Source of the DNA: Populus alba
Lineage: Eukaryota > Streptophyta > Magnoliopsida > Malpighiales > Salicaceae
Length of the DNA: 64,000 bases
Reading direction: 5' to 3'
Assembly (NCBI RefSeq): GCF_005239225.2
Contig: NC_133287.1
Coordinates: 1,221,493-1,285,492, forward strand
This document shows, in pieces, positions 50,701 to 62,581 of this stretch. The translations under genes and the position numbers were made by a program. The notes below the pieces were generated by a model, which was given only the letters and a program-made list of their open reading frames with translations, did no database searches and was not told the origin of the DNA. Positions within the stretch are counted from its first letter, which is position 1. Each line of letters opens with the position of its first letter.

Positions 50701-53500
50701 AAGGTTTCAACATTATGAAGGCAAACATTTCTTCAATTTGGAGAGAAACGGGGTGAAAAGTTTGCTTCGAATTATTAGGATTTGAGTTTTGCCCTTGATT
50801 TTATTTTAAAATCTTACCTAAAGAAATAGTAAAGGATATCAATGTAGTTTTGTTCTAATATATATTCCTTTTCTTTTCTTTTCCTTCTCTTTCCTTCTCA
50901 TTAGAAATAAATATTCAGCATTTATTTTGATTCCTCCCATCTTCCTGTCTTTACAAGGAGAGAAAATCATGATCTTTTCTATCATGAAAGAAAAGGAAAA
51001 AAAAAACATCATAAATATAAATCAATTAATAAAAACCTAATTGCCTCTAAAAATCTCTATAAATAAAAGCCTCAACTTATATAACTTATATACATGAAAA
51101 GAATGTTTTTCAAAAATATAGAATTTTTTTTTAAGACAAGTTTTTCGGGTAAGGAAACTCTCTCAAACTCAAACATTTTTTATCTACACTTCAAGTTAAA
51201 TAAAGCATAAACATTTCATAAAAAGCTCTTCAACAAAATATAAAATCATCAAATCTTGATCTACAATATACTTTTCAATTCATGTTTTAATAAAGCATAA
51301 ATTTTTACTTGATTTTATAATTAAACCAAGCCACAAAAAATTAAATTCAAGAGAAGAATCGAGATAATTGTTTCATTTTTTCATAAGAATATTTTAAATA
51401 AAAATTTGAACTTAACCTATGTTTTAATAAAATCAAGTTTTTATTAATAAATATGTATATTAATTTGTTTAATTTCTGTTACTCAAATAAAAATTCAACT
51501 GGACACGCATTAATTAATTACAGATCATGCAATCATGTGTACCAATTTTCCATAAGCAAAGGAACAGAACTATAAAATGTGTAGAGGCGTGTATTAGTAT
51601 TTGCAGCCACCGCTTTGTCACAGTACAGACGCAGTCCATTTTTCTACAATTGTTATGTATTTGTACATCCAATCCAAAGACCAAAATTAAGCAATCGATC
51701 GAATTCTTTCAAGTTGACGAGGAAGGTTCATGTCCCAGCACAATCCAGGTCACTATTTCATTCCTGCTTTTTTTTCTCTTTTCCAAAACAACAAAGCAAA
51801 CGTATTTAATTGTTGTGTGTATCCAAACAATCCGACAACAATTCATCCTCAATTTTATTTTATTTTTAATTTTTTCCTACCTATTATAAAATAAATATAA
51901 TAATACTAGAAAAACTTAATCATGCATCAATAAGCTAGGAACTAGAACATTAAGCAGTTCTGTTCCTCTGCATATAAGAGATCTTTGTCCACAGTTCTAA
52001 TAATAATAAAAAAAAAATTCAATTAAAAACTGTTATAAGATATCTTATCAAGTTAAAAACCTATATGTTTTAGTATAAAAATATAAAAAATAAAATAAAT
52101 TATTTTTTATTTAATATTAAAAATATGTCATACGTTTAAGTTTATAATTCCATATATTAAAAAATAAAATAAAAAATATTTTTTGGTATTTTTTGAAATG
52201 TATGTCAAAATCCTCTGAAATTTTACAAACTTGTTGTAAATCCTTGTAATATTTTAAAAAAAAAAACATGTCAAAGTGTTTTAAAATTTGTTTTTTAAAT
52301 GCTTCAATAACTTTAGTATTTTTAGCCATATGCAAAATATACGCTTTTCCTTTTAAAAAAAATCAAAAAAATAAAGTAATAATAGTAATAAAACTGGCGA
52401 TTTGAAAAAAGCAAGCCGAGAAGGATTTCAAACATACAAAAAAATAAAGTTGCAATTTTTGGATGGAATTAGAAACGTAATTATACCCAGGATTGAAGAG
52501 ACAATGCGGATTCAAAATCAAATTAAATAATTATTGAACAAATCTGCATAAAAATTAAGCACAGAGACATAATTAGATGTTTAATAGGCCAATTTGATTT
52601 AATCATGGGCCCAAGTAAAATTTTAATTATATTTAAGAATTAATTTAGGTCAAATTAAATGATTTAATTACGTGCAAATACTTAATTATACTTTAAATGG
52701 ATCAAATTAATTTTATTAGGGACTTAATTGGTGAGAAATGAAGTTTAAAAGCCTAATTTGGGTTTAATTGACAAGATTGAAATTTTAGAGGACCAAACTT
52801 AATTTTTACAAAGTTAATTGGTTGGAATCAGAGGTAAAATTACAAGAAAATAAAATGTTAGGGTCAACTAGGGGTTAAATTAAAGAAATTCACAACCAAG
52901 GATCTTTTTAAAAAAGACATCGAACTCTAGGGACTCAATTGATTGAAAGCAGGGGTGAAATTAAAGAGAATTGAAAGTTTAATAGTCAATTTGCATAAAT
53001 CCAAGACCAAGGATCAAAATGAAAAAACACTAAAATTCAGGGTTGATATTGAAATTTGACAAGGGAGAAATCGCAAAAAAATAGAAGTTATAGGCCAATT
53101 AAGGACGCAATTGAAACAGTCAAAAGCTTGAAGGGGTAAATTGAACTTTTATCAAACCCCTAATTTAAAACCCCTAAAGCCAAAACGAAGGCATTTTAAA
53201 GATTAAAAATAATAGAAAAATCAGATGACGCATTGTTTGGTTACTATTTATCACCCCTAACTTTTACCCGAAATAGTTGCTCGAGTGACTACTTTTTAAG
53301 AGCATTTAATACTTTTTCTCCATACTAAACCGGACAAACCATACACCTCCATGGTAACCTGACAACCAATGACCCCTATGGTTGCCACAACGCCGCCCTA
53401 AAATAGCCAACCTGACCAGCTTTAACATTCTATTTTTATAGACTATGATGATACCTTTGAACTAATGGTTGAGATCCTTTCAAATTGAATCAAAAGTCAA
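47726..53500. repeat. Duplicated block B flank, copy 3, then diverging spacer (no gene)
   Basis: Aligns with 23690-28889. After about 52980 it continues alone with stretches like ggggtgaaattaaag and gaccaaggatcaaaatg that resemble old LTR sequence. Part of 52190-52345 (aattttacaaacttgttgtaaatcc) is related to 54410-54560 inside the LTR below. ORF 51527-51889 duplicates 27458-27784 and has no protein features. Confidence 0.65.
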
Positions 53501-53809
53501 GATTTGTCCCTAATTAATACAAAATATTTCTCTTTCACCCCTATCAATAAGTGTGGATTCCAGGTATTGAGCATGGAGAAACAAGGAGCAAAGTGGGGAA
53601 GAAATATTTTTTTCTCTGCTAGCATTACTCTCTCTCTCTTTCTTGGCCACTATTTTTGCTTCAACAACCACCCAAGAATCACCTATACACCCTCACCAAC
53701 ATCAGTTCCTTTACTAGTGATTGTCATTCGCAACCACCGTGAATAATGGCACCGCCACAAATTTGTTCTCCCTCCAAATGATAATCCAATAACCACTACT
53801 ATCACTTAT
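53501..53809. other. Spacer before the LTR element
   Basis: Low-copy-looking sequence with no gene; the ORF 53504-53746 shows no domain. Its end, cttat at 53805-53809, is the left target duplication of the LTR. Confidence 0.4.
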
Positions 53810-55038
53810 TGTCGCCCCCCAAAAAAAATCAACAAATAAAATTTGGTTTATTTTAAAATTTGTTTTGCGACATTCGACTGGCGACTTTCGTTTTATTCTA
53901 TTTTATTGATTTGGTTCTTTGGGAGTCGCCACCTAGTATTTTGGTCACTAGGAACCCTAACTGGTTTTTCAGAGATTCTAAGCCAAGGGACTGATTGCGT
54001 AAAGGGAAGGTATTAGCACCCCTAGTACGCCCTGCCTAAGGTAAGCTGCTTGGTGTTTGGTTTGCTCTATAATTGCTATGGTGTTGGTATTTTCTAGGCT
54101 CGTCAATTGATTTTGGATAGAAATCTAAGGAGATTCCATGTGCTTTGAAAGCTCATTTTTCCCTTAGTATTTCAAAAGTTTGCGACTCATAAATCGTCGA
54201 ATAAATAAAAAAAAATTAAATTTTGAAATGTCCTCGATTATAATCAAGGCTTCTTTCAAGAATGTGTGCGGATTTATTACTCCCAATAATATTTTGGATA
54301 TTCATCATTTTAAGGATTTCTTTATCCAACATTAGCGGTGAATAATAAATAAATTTTCTCCCCCCAAAAATAAGATTTTTATAGTTTTTGGAATATTGGC
54401 CAATACCCTTTGGAATTTTACAAACATGTTGTAAAATCCAAGAATGCAAGAAAATAATTTGTGTTTAAGAAATCTATGCGAAAACACACTTTCGAAGCTT
54501 CCAATATATTTTTTTTATAAAAAGAATATTCAAAACATGTTAGAGTATTGGCCGTATGCAACACGCAAGAAAATATTTTTAAAAAAATATATATTTTTTT
54601 TTTTGTCGAAAATCGGGTATTTTAATACTGAATTTGTATTTCCACATCATAAAAATACAAACTAATATTAAGTCATTTTAAAAAGATGTACAGGAAAAAA
54701 ATCAACAATATTTTTAAGGAATTTTAGAAATTTTTGAAAGCAAAAAAAATAAATTTATCTTTGAAAATTTCGGGTGTCTCGACGAAAATCAGATATTTTA
54801 AATACTGAATTTATACCTCCACATGTATAAAAAAAATACAAACCCCCTTAAAATATATATATATATGAAACGAAAATAACAACATTTTTTTTTTAGATTT
54901 TTTTCAGATTTTTTATAAATATTTTTATATATATATATAACATATACACACATATATATTATAATAATATATAATATATTATAGGGCTAGGCCGGCCCAA
55001 ATGAATGGGCCAGGCTCAGCCCCAGGAAAAAAAACGAC

Positions 55039-55140
55039 GGGCCGATCTCGGCCCGAATGATATTGGGCCGACCTCGGCCCGAGAAATACATTTGGGCCGA
55101 TCTCGGTCCAAAAAAAATTCAAGTGGGCCGATCTCGGCCC
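55039..55140. repeat. Four spaced copies of a 16-bp palindrome in the LTR
   Basis: GGGCCGA-N-C-TCGGCCC at about 55039, 55065, 55094 (one arm base changed) and 55125; each is a 7-bp inverted repeat with a 2-base centre, at 26-31-base spacing. More GGCC-rich sequence follows to 55225. Confidence 0.85.
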
Positions 55141-55224
55141 GAAACTCCTACGGTCTGGGCCAAGACCGGCCCAGACTTGCAAGGCTGGGCCAGCATCGGG
55201 CTGGCCCAGCAGCCCCAGGCCCAG

Positions 55225-55283
55225 GGGGGGGAGAATTAATTTTCTCCCCCCCGCCTCCTGCATGCAGAATGCATGCAGGAGGC
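55225..55283. repeat. Two adjacent perfect hairpins in the LTR
   Basis: First: GGGGGGGAGAA (55225-55235), loop TTAATT, TTCTCCCCCCC (55242-55252), an 11-bp stem. Second, with no gap: GCCTCCTGCATGCA (55253-55266), loop GAA, TGCATGCAGGAGGC (55270-55283), a 14-bp stem. Both are perfect by direct reading. Confidence 0.9.
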
Positions 55284-55616
55284 AAAAACCTGCAGAAAGG
55301 GGGGGGGGGAAGAAAACGTACCTGGCGGTGGTGTGGCTCGTGCACGGAGGCTCCGAGCGGCGGCGCTGCGGCTGTTCGGTTTGTTCTCTCTCTTCGGTCT
55401 CCTCTCCCTCTCCTCTCTCTCCCGTTCGGCCTCTCTATTTATAAGGGAACCCGGCGCCTTTTGCTAGTGCGCCCCAATCACGCAACGGCTGGTCGGCCAG
55501 TGACCCGTTTGGTGGTCTTGTGGGGCTTCGGTGGGGGCGAGGAGAAGCGGGAAGGTTTTTTCAAAAAAATTTCATCTTCTGTTCTGCTAAAACGGGGGGA
55601 AGGAGGAAGATGAACA

Positions 55617-55709
55617 GTGTCGTTCAAAACGACACCATTTTTGATCTTCCTTTTATATATATATATATATATATGAAACGGCGTCGTTTTGGATAAAACG
55701 CGCCGTTTC
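55617..55709. repeat. Two further hairpins flanking an (AT)n run in the LTR
   Basis: GTGTCGTT/AACGACAC with a 3-base loop (55617-55635), then a TA run, then GAAACGGCG.CGTTTT / AAAACGCGCCGTTTC (55675-55709) with one bulged base. Confidence 0.8.
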
Positions 55710-56368
55710 ATTTAAATGGCTAAACTTCAAATCAGTCCTCCAAATTCGGTCCCCGCCCCTCTTGTTGGCCGCCTTTTTCACTTTGGTCCTTGGTCTCTGA
55801 ATTATGCAATTGAGCCCCTAATTGATCAATAAACTTCCAATTTCTTCAATTAAGCCCCTGAAACAATTCCAAACAGCCCCCTCTATCTTTGCGCCTTCTC
55901 CAAATTGGTCCCTGGTTTCGGATTTTCACAATTAAGTCCCTAATTGACCCTTAAACTTCAATATTTATGCAATTAAGCCCCTGATTTGACCCAATAAATT
56001 CCTAAAAAATATATTTTGGCCCCAGAACTTAAATTTCTCCAAATTAAAGCCCAAATTGACTTAAAAATCAATTTTTCTTGCAATCAAATCTTCTATAAAT
56101 TCAAATAAAAATCCAATTAAGTCCATAAAAATCCAATTAAGTCCGTAAACATCCAAATTTGGGCTTTTCTCCTCAAAATTCAAAATTTCCTTCTCAATAG
56201 GGCTTTCATCCTTCAAGAATATACTGTCAAAAATTCAATCCTTGTATTTTTAAATTCCTTGACCAATTTTCTGACTATTTTCCGAGCGCTTCTGCCTCCT
56301 GTTATTTTCCTAACCTCTTTTGGCTATTTATTTTATTTTTTAGGGGGACCCAAAAATGGGTTACAACA

Positions 56369-58278
56369 CTTATCATGACGACCACCACCATTTCCTACAC
56401 TAAAATTAGAAAAACAAGGTTGGATGGTTATTGAAAAATTCTCTCATTTAACTCTATTAAAAGAGTAATATTGTGGAAAGTGCAAGTGATATTTAAAAAC
56501 ACTTGAGAAAGCCTTCTAAATATTGTGGAAATTGCAAGTGTCATTGTAAAAATATTGGTGCACCCTCTCTTAATTCAATCTTCTCATTTATTAATTATGT
56601 TGATTGTTTTTGTACATCTTTAAATTTGTATCATTATTGTTTGAGCTTATTTGTATTGCTCATTAGATAGTGCTATAAAGTTATTTTAAGTAAAGAAAAA
56701 GCCTTTTTAATTAGCCATCTAATTCACCCCCTCTTATATGTATAATGTTTATCATTTAATACACACACAAACACATACACACGCACCCATATATATGTGT
56801 GTATATATATATATATATTACTATTTTATTTTTCATTGAATATTAAATAAAAGTTGGATAATGAATATTTCCATGGAAATCCAAAACTTGATAGATATAT
56901 AAAATATGGATATTTAAATCTATTACCCAATAGATAATGAAGAAAAAATAATATAGAAAAACCCGATGCAAGAGTACCCATTGCTGTCCCACTAAGAATT
57001 ACCTATTAAAAACCTGATCCTGTGATGTGAAGAAAAGAAAATTCTTCACATCACAGGAGGTCTTATCGTATTACTAATATTTGTCGTGTTGTGGACGGTT
57101 TCTTAAATGTATTCCTTATTAAAAAATATTGAATATTATATATAAGTATGTTAAAAAATTTGTAAATTAAAGTTCATAAAATTGCCATAGATTTTTAACG
57201 AGATTACCTACAATGATGTTCCAAATTATTTTATTTGTATTTAGGTCCTCAAATCAGCATTATTCAATGGGTTTCAGTCATGCATATGAAAACTGAAGTG
57301 GAAAATTATCAAAATATTAATATGGTTGAGATATAAATAAATAAAAAACGTGTTCTTGGCAGCTTGACCTAATTCTGATGTGTTGAATATATTCTGAATT
57401 GTGGAATTTAGTAGCTAGTAAATGGGCCTGCCTGTGAAATATACAATGCATAAGCAAGTTGTCCACATGGGAAAATATACAGGGCCAGGATCATTTGTTT
57501 TTTTGTACATGATGAAATGTAGCCGTGGATAGCATGGGCGACAGGCTCATGGTATAGACTTTTGACTTTGCTGAGAAGTCCTCTCTTGTAACACAACAAG
57601 GAATATTAAAATCATTTTTGAAGGATTCATGAAATTATATAAGATAACAATGATGAAGGGCAAATGCGAAAATGATCTTTAAAGAGTCATCCAAATGGGA
57701 AAACTCATTTATTTCCTTTAGAACGTAATCCCTCCGTTAAGTGTGCTCGTCAATAAAGTGTTGAGCTGTTGCCGATGAAGTTATTTTTCTATCCCAAAAT
57801 ACCCTTTTAACTGTATATTAAATTAAAGAAATCCAGGGGTACAAGGTTATTTTCTTAAAAGCTAGCAAAGCTTCTTAAGGTATTAGCCATCATAGAGACT
57901 CCAAGGACCGAATTATGATTTCTTAAACTAAAGGGACTAGGCTGTTATATCACTAAAAACACAGGGACTAAATTATTATTTATTCATGATATTAAAGAAT
58001 TGAAGAATTTAATACAGGCGATATTCTACTTCTTAGTTTTGTCCCACTTTGGATTAGGGGATCCCTTCAAAGCTGGGTTTTTTTTTTTTAACAGATAAGA
58101 AAAAAATAATTACAAGTGTTATGATTTCAGAAGTTTTATCTGCTACTACATAGAAATTGTTATATGCCATGAACTTAAAAATAAATTTCTTATGATTTGA
58201 TTTAAGATCTAAGTTATGAGTTATCCCATCTCTAGAACGAGTTATAACAATGACGTGGGATGCGGTGGCTCTGGTGAA
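56369..58278. other. Spacer between LTR and third PR5K (no gene)
   Basis: AT-rich. Contains an (AC)/(TA) microsatellite near 56760-56818 and a short inverted repeat at about 57021-57060 (tgtgatgtgaagaaaag / ttcttcacatcacag). ORFs are short and featureless. Confidence 0.5.
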
Positions 58279-58520
58279 AAAAGTGGGGCAGCCATATACC
58301 TTATTTCCAAGAAGGTGGACGAAAATCGTTCATTGCCTTGTGAGAACTTTCAACGCAACCTGTCCTAATCACAAAGTCGGTTCCGTAAGCGTGTTGAACT
58401 TTCCCTTCTCTTCATGACTGACCTCTGAGCCAAGCTTAGACCAATGAAAGGAAGAAAGATTGCTAGTTGGACTTCAAACTCCTCCTTCTTGTTGTTGTTA
58501 AATGAATTTTATCTCCTTCA
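58279..58520 (+). promoter_or_regulatory. Conserved PR5K upstream block, diverged copy 3
   Basis: Keeps the elements found before the other two genes, in the same order: aagtgggg, ccttatttccaagaaggtgg, gagaactttcaacgcaa, ctcttcatga and agcttagaccaatgaaa. Flanking DNA beyond the block is unrelated, which points to retained function rather than recent duplication. Confidence 0.5.
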
Positions 58521-60965
58521 ATGTCTGTGATAAAATTACTTGTGCATTTATCTTCTTTCTTGGTCGCTCATTTATTCATTTCAGGTAAAGTCGAGAAATC
58601 TATTTCTGTTTCCAGCTCTGATTCTTCAACTTATTTTATTAATTGAGTTGTTTTTATGCTATGTTATTGCTACCAGGTGTTGTTTCAACAACATTTACAA
58701 TAACGAACAAGTGTAACTACACAGTTTGGCCAGGCATTCTCTCAGCTGGAGGTTCAGCATATCTCTCCACAACTGGTTTTTCCCTTGAAAAGAATGAGTC
58801 AAAGACCTTAACAGCACCAGCTTCTTGGTCTGGACGGTTATGGGGCCGCACGTACTGCACCGAAGACTCGTCAGGAAATTTCTCCTGCATCACAGGCGAT
58901 TGTGGCTCCGGCAAACTAGAATGTTCAGGCAGCAGTGGTGTTCCTCCTGTAACGTTTGCAGAGTTTACTCTTCGTGGTGATGGTGGCCTTGATTATTTTG
59001 ATGTTAGTCTTGTTGATGGCTTCAACCTGCCTTTGCTTGTTGTGCCTTCTCATCAGAACTGTACAAGCATTGGATGTTTGGCGGATTTGAACGAATCATG
59101 TCCGTCAGAGCTTAGGGTTACCACTAGTACAGAAGGCAAGACTGTGGGATGCAAGAGTGCGTGCCTAGTGACTAGTTTGTCGATGTTTTGTTGTACTGGT
59201 ACAAACAATACACCTGATACATGCAAGCCTTCTTTGTATTCTCTATTCTTCAAGAATACCTGTCCACAAGCTTACAGCTACGCTTATGATGATAATAACA
59301 GTACCTTCCGTTGTGCATCCACCGATTATCAAGTTACATTCTGCCCAGGTAAATATGCCATTCTCCAATTTGTGTAGTTTTATGAGTTGGGTATTTTATT
59401 TTTTTTAATCATTTCAACATTTAGAGGTAGTTTTGTGCATCTGAAAGTCAGGTAAAGAGTTCACAAACTATGAAGCTTAAGTTACCAAAAAACAGAGTGT
59501 AGACTGCAGATACTGCAAGAAATTACATCATAACAATGAATAGCTGTTTGGTATTTTAGCCATTCTAACATGTATTTTGGGAACTTGGGATCCATATAAG
59601 AGCAAGGCTATACAAAAACAAAAGTGCAGAGCCATGCCAGTGATGTGAATGAGATCATACTTTCCTTCTATCACTGCCTTTCACATAAATCCATCATCTT
59701 TTTGGTTCCATAATGAATCTACTTCAAAATCATTTTGTTTGGCAGGCAACACAACAGTTATTACAAAAAACAATTCTCGTCCATCGCCAGGGGAGATAGC
59801 ACCAATTCCTCCACCAGAAATAAGGCCTGATACCACTTCAAGAAGACATTGGGTGCCAATTATAGCAGGAATTGTGGGTGGTGTTCTTGCCATCATTTCT
59901 TTTGTAGTTATTATTGTTTGGAGGGTTAGGTTGAGCAAGTCTAATGATACTGAGGAGGATGTGGAAGATGATTATGTAAAGCTAGTTCCAGGAATGCCTG
60001 TCAGGTTTTCGTATGAAGATCTACGCGTTGCAACCAATGATTTCAAGGAAACACTAGGAAGAGGAGGCTTCGGGTCTGTATTCAAAGGAGTACTTCCAGA
60101 TGGAACAGGAATTGCTGTGAAGCGTTTGGATAAATTAGGCCAAGGAAAGAGGGCGTTTTTAGCAGAAGTTGAGACGATTGGAAGTGTGCACCATTTTAAC
60201 TTGGTGAGGTTGATAGGATTTTGTGCAGAGAAATCATATAGGCTTTTAGTATATGAGTACATGAGTAACAGCTCATTGGACAATTGGATTTTTAAGAAAA
60301 TACAAGGATCTTCCCTAGATTGGCAGACACGAAAGAAGATTATACTTGACATAGCGAAAGGGCTGACTTATCTTCATGAAGAATGCCGACAGACCATAAT
60401 GCACCTGGATATAAAGCCGCAGAACATACTCTTAGATCCAAATTTCAATGCCAAAATCTCTGACTTTGGGCTATCTAAGCTGATTGATAGGGAGATGAGC
60501 CAAGTTCAACTCCCAATGAGAGGAACCCCTGGATATCTTGCTCCAGAATGGCATCAAGCATTAGGTCGCATTACAGTAAAAGTTGATGTATACAGCTTTG
60601 GAATTGTTCTCCTGGAAGTAGTTTGTGCACGCAGAAGCGTTGATCACTCGCAACCAGAGCCTGCCTTCCATTTGCTTAGAATGTTGCAGAACAAGGCTGA
60701 ATACATTTTGGAATTTTTAGACGAATATATGCAGAGTGATAAAGATGAAATTATCAGGATGATAAAGATTGCTGCTTGGTGTTTGCAAGATGATCCAGAA
60801 AAAAGGCCTCTCATGTCAACAGTTGTAAAGGTGTTGGAGGGTGTAATGGAGGTAGATTCAAACCTGGTGTATAAGTTTTCACATGCACTGGCACCACCTC
60901 CTGTTGCTGATAACTATATTCTTTCAGCACCGCCACCAGCATCAGTTCTTTCTAATCCTAGATGA
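58521..60965 (+). CDS. PR5K: PR5K-type receptor kinase, intact, diverged copy 3
   Basis: Exons 58521-58584, 58677-59348 and 59746-60965 (GT-AG, same phases as copy 1) give 651 residues. Signal peptide about 1-22; thaumatin domain about 23-245 with all 16 cysteines; short Pro-containing hinge (246-281); membrane span about 282-304; kinase with GRGGFGSV (351-358), K371, HLD (465-467, non-RD) and DFG (485-487); C-terminal SVLSNPR. The gene lies outside the duplicated blocks and differs throughout from copies 1 and 2, so it is an older paralogue. Its hinge and juxtamembrane region resemble the leftover 5' part of the kinase-only ORFs, which suggests those came from a gene of this type. Likely a plasma-membrane defence or stress receptor; ligand unknown. 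Confidence 0.9.
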
Positions 60966-62581
60966 CGTTGTAAAGATCTTTCATTTTTGCTAGCGAAAAA
61001 AATTATCAAACTTGTCATCGCTTAAACTACTCTGGTCTCTACAATGTCATTTTAACCAACGCATATGTTGTTTTGAGTGACTGATTTTTGTAGTAACATT
61101 CATAAATTAAGATTTGAGGAGTTGATTGAAGTTGTAAACGAATCAATCAATGAGCTGAGGTAACATAACAGTTCTTCTATGGGCTGTCGGGTTGAGTGAT
61201 GTTATCAAGTAACATAACAGGTTCGATCATTGATAAGAACTCCAAGTGATTCATTCGCTTGGACCTTCCTGCCTCTTTACAAAAGGCTCTTCAATTCAGC
61301 AAATTGTGGAATTGATGTGGCAATACGTTATCGTGATTGTTTTGATTATTGGACTTTGATTTTCTTTCAACAGAGCTCTCGAGAGCGAAACTCTTCTTTA
61401 GGCAGAGGGAGCATCACCGCAAGGCAGATGACATATTGAATTGCAGAAACATCATTTTCAGGACAAATATAAAAACATAAAAATCACATCTTGTTGCACC
61501 CTCATGGCGTAAGTGTACTGTAAACTCATCAAGGATAAGGCAAAGGTTGGATCATCACAAATGATCAGAAATGTGGAGACCACCTTACAATTGCTTTGGA
61601 TAGAATAGATTCTTTAGCTAATCACCACTAGTCGAATGCTAAGACAACTACATGATCAAAATGATATGAGGTTGAAAGGAGCCTAAGAGGTCAATTCAGA
61701 ATATGAAAACGCTTGCAACAGATGTATATGACTTTAGCTTCATTGGTTACAAAGAGCTCTGCACGCCACTTATTGTCAGTCTGAGATATGGAGGTGGAAG
61801 GACAAAACCATTAATTGATTATGGAATCTGCTATTTGAAAGAAGGTTTTGGATGTAAAATAATTCCATTGAAAAAAGTTCCGGGGAGTTCTTAGAACTTG
61901 TAAAATGTGTACAAGTCATTAATAATCTGAAATTATCAGAAGAGCTGAAAATTATTTGTTCTTCGGGATGCCAGATTTAATGGCGAGGACTCAAAAACTT
62001 GTCTATCAATTGCATTCTGACTACTAACTTCCTGAAATCATTTAAAATCTAAATGATTTGCACAAGAAACTCTTCCATTAAACCAATCACAAGGCTCGCA
62101 GTAATTCATTGGCAAACTAAGAGGCATCAAAGTAAGAACAGATGGCAACAGCAGCTTTTTGGAATTTACAGCTTGAACTCAAAAATTTAGCAGCCTTGTT
62201 TGAGCTCAAAGGGAATTAAAGAAGCGAGAACCCTTGTGATTAAATCAAATTACAACGAGGACGAAGATCTGCAGCAACATTCTATACATATAGTGGAACA
62301 TACATTGGACATCCCTGTAATGAAACCTCTTAAAAGGACAAGTAGTATAGATATCAGAGGAAAAGAAGCTGAAGCACAAAGATCAACAAGCAGAATGCTC
62401 CTGTTGCAAGATACATGGCATATCTCATCGTGCACATAATTTTTATAGGCGATTTGAGAATTACAAAGGGAGGGGAAAAAAGCACTGTATCCCAGAACTG
62501 TCTTAAAACAGGCATATTTGAATGAATAAGCAATCATCCTTGAATTTTACCTACAAAGATGCAGAATTGTGGCTAACATGA
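60966..62581. other. Spacer with the ATPC 3'UTR at its right end
   Basis: Less AT-rich than the cluster. ORFs at 61230-61439, 61703-61894 and 62200-62439 (plus strand) show no recognisable domain; the last overlaps the expected 3'UTR of ATPC on the other strand. A decayed gene near 61230-62000 is possible but not supported. Confidence 0.4.

Larger units (their letters stand above)
53810..56368 (+). mobile_element. Solo LTR-like element, 2,559 bp, with 5-bp target duplication
   Basis: Begins TGTCGCCCCCC and ends GGTTACAACA, so it has TG...CA termini, and is flanked by CTTAT on both sides (53805-53809 and 56369-56373). No gag-pol coding and no second copy of the ends are present, so it fits a solo LTR of a long-LTR retrotransposon, or a small non-coding derivative. 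Inside: an imperfect internal repeat (about 54600-54665 and 54775-54845), a GC-rich core (55005-55610) in otherwise AT-rich DNA, a TATA-like tatttataag at about 55436, and a tail of 'aattaagcccctgaa'-type phrases. The orientation shown assumes the TATA-like box is the promoter. Confidence 0.8.

Noticed and set aside
55005..55613. 202-residue plus-strand ORF in the GC-rich LTR core
   Set aside because: Low stop density comes from GC-rich, palindromic DNA; the translation is repetitive with no domain and overlaps hairpins and the TATA-like box.
62200..62439. Small plus-strand gene of 79 residues
   Set aside because: No domain, and it overlaps the expected ATPC 3'UTR on the opposite strand; not enough support.
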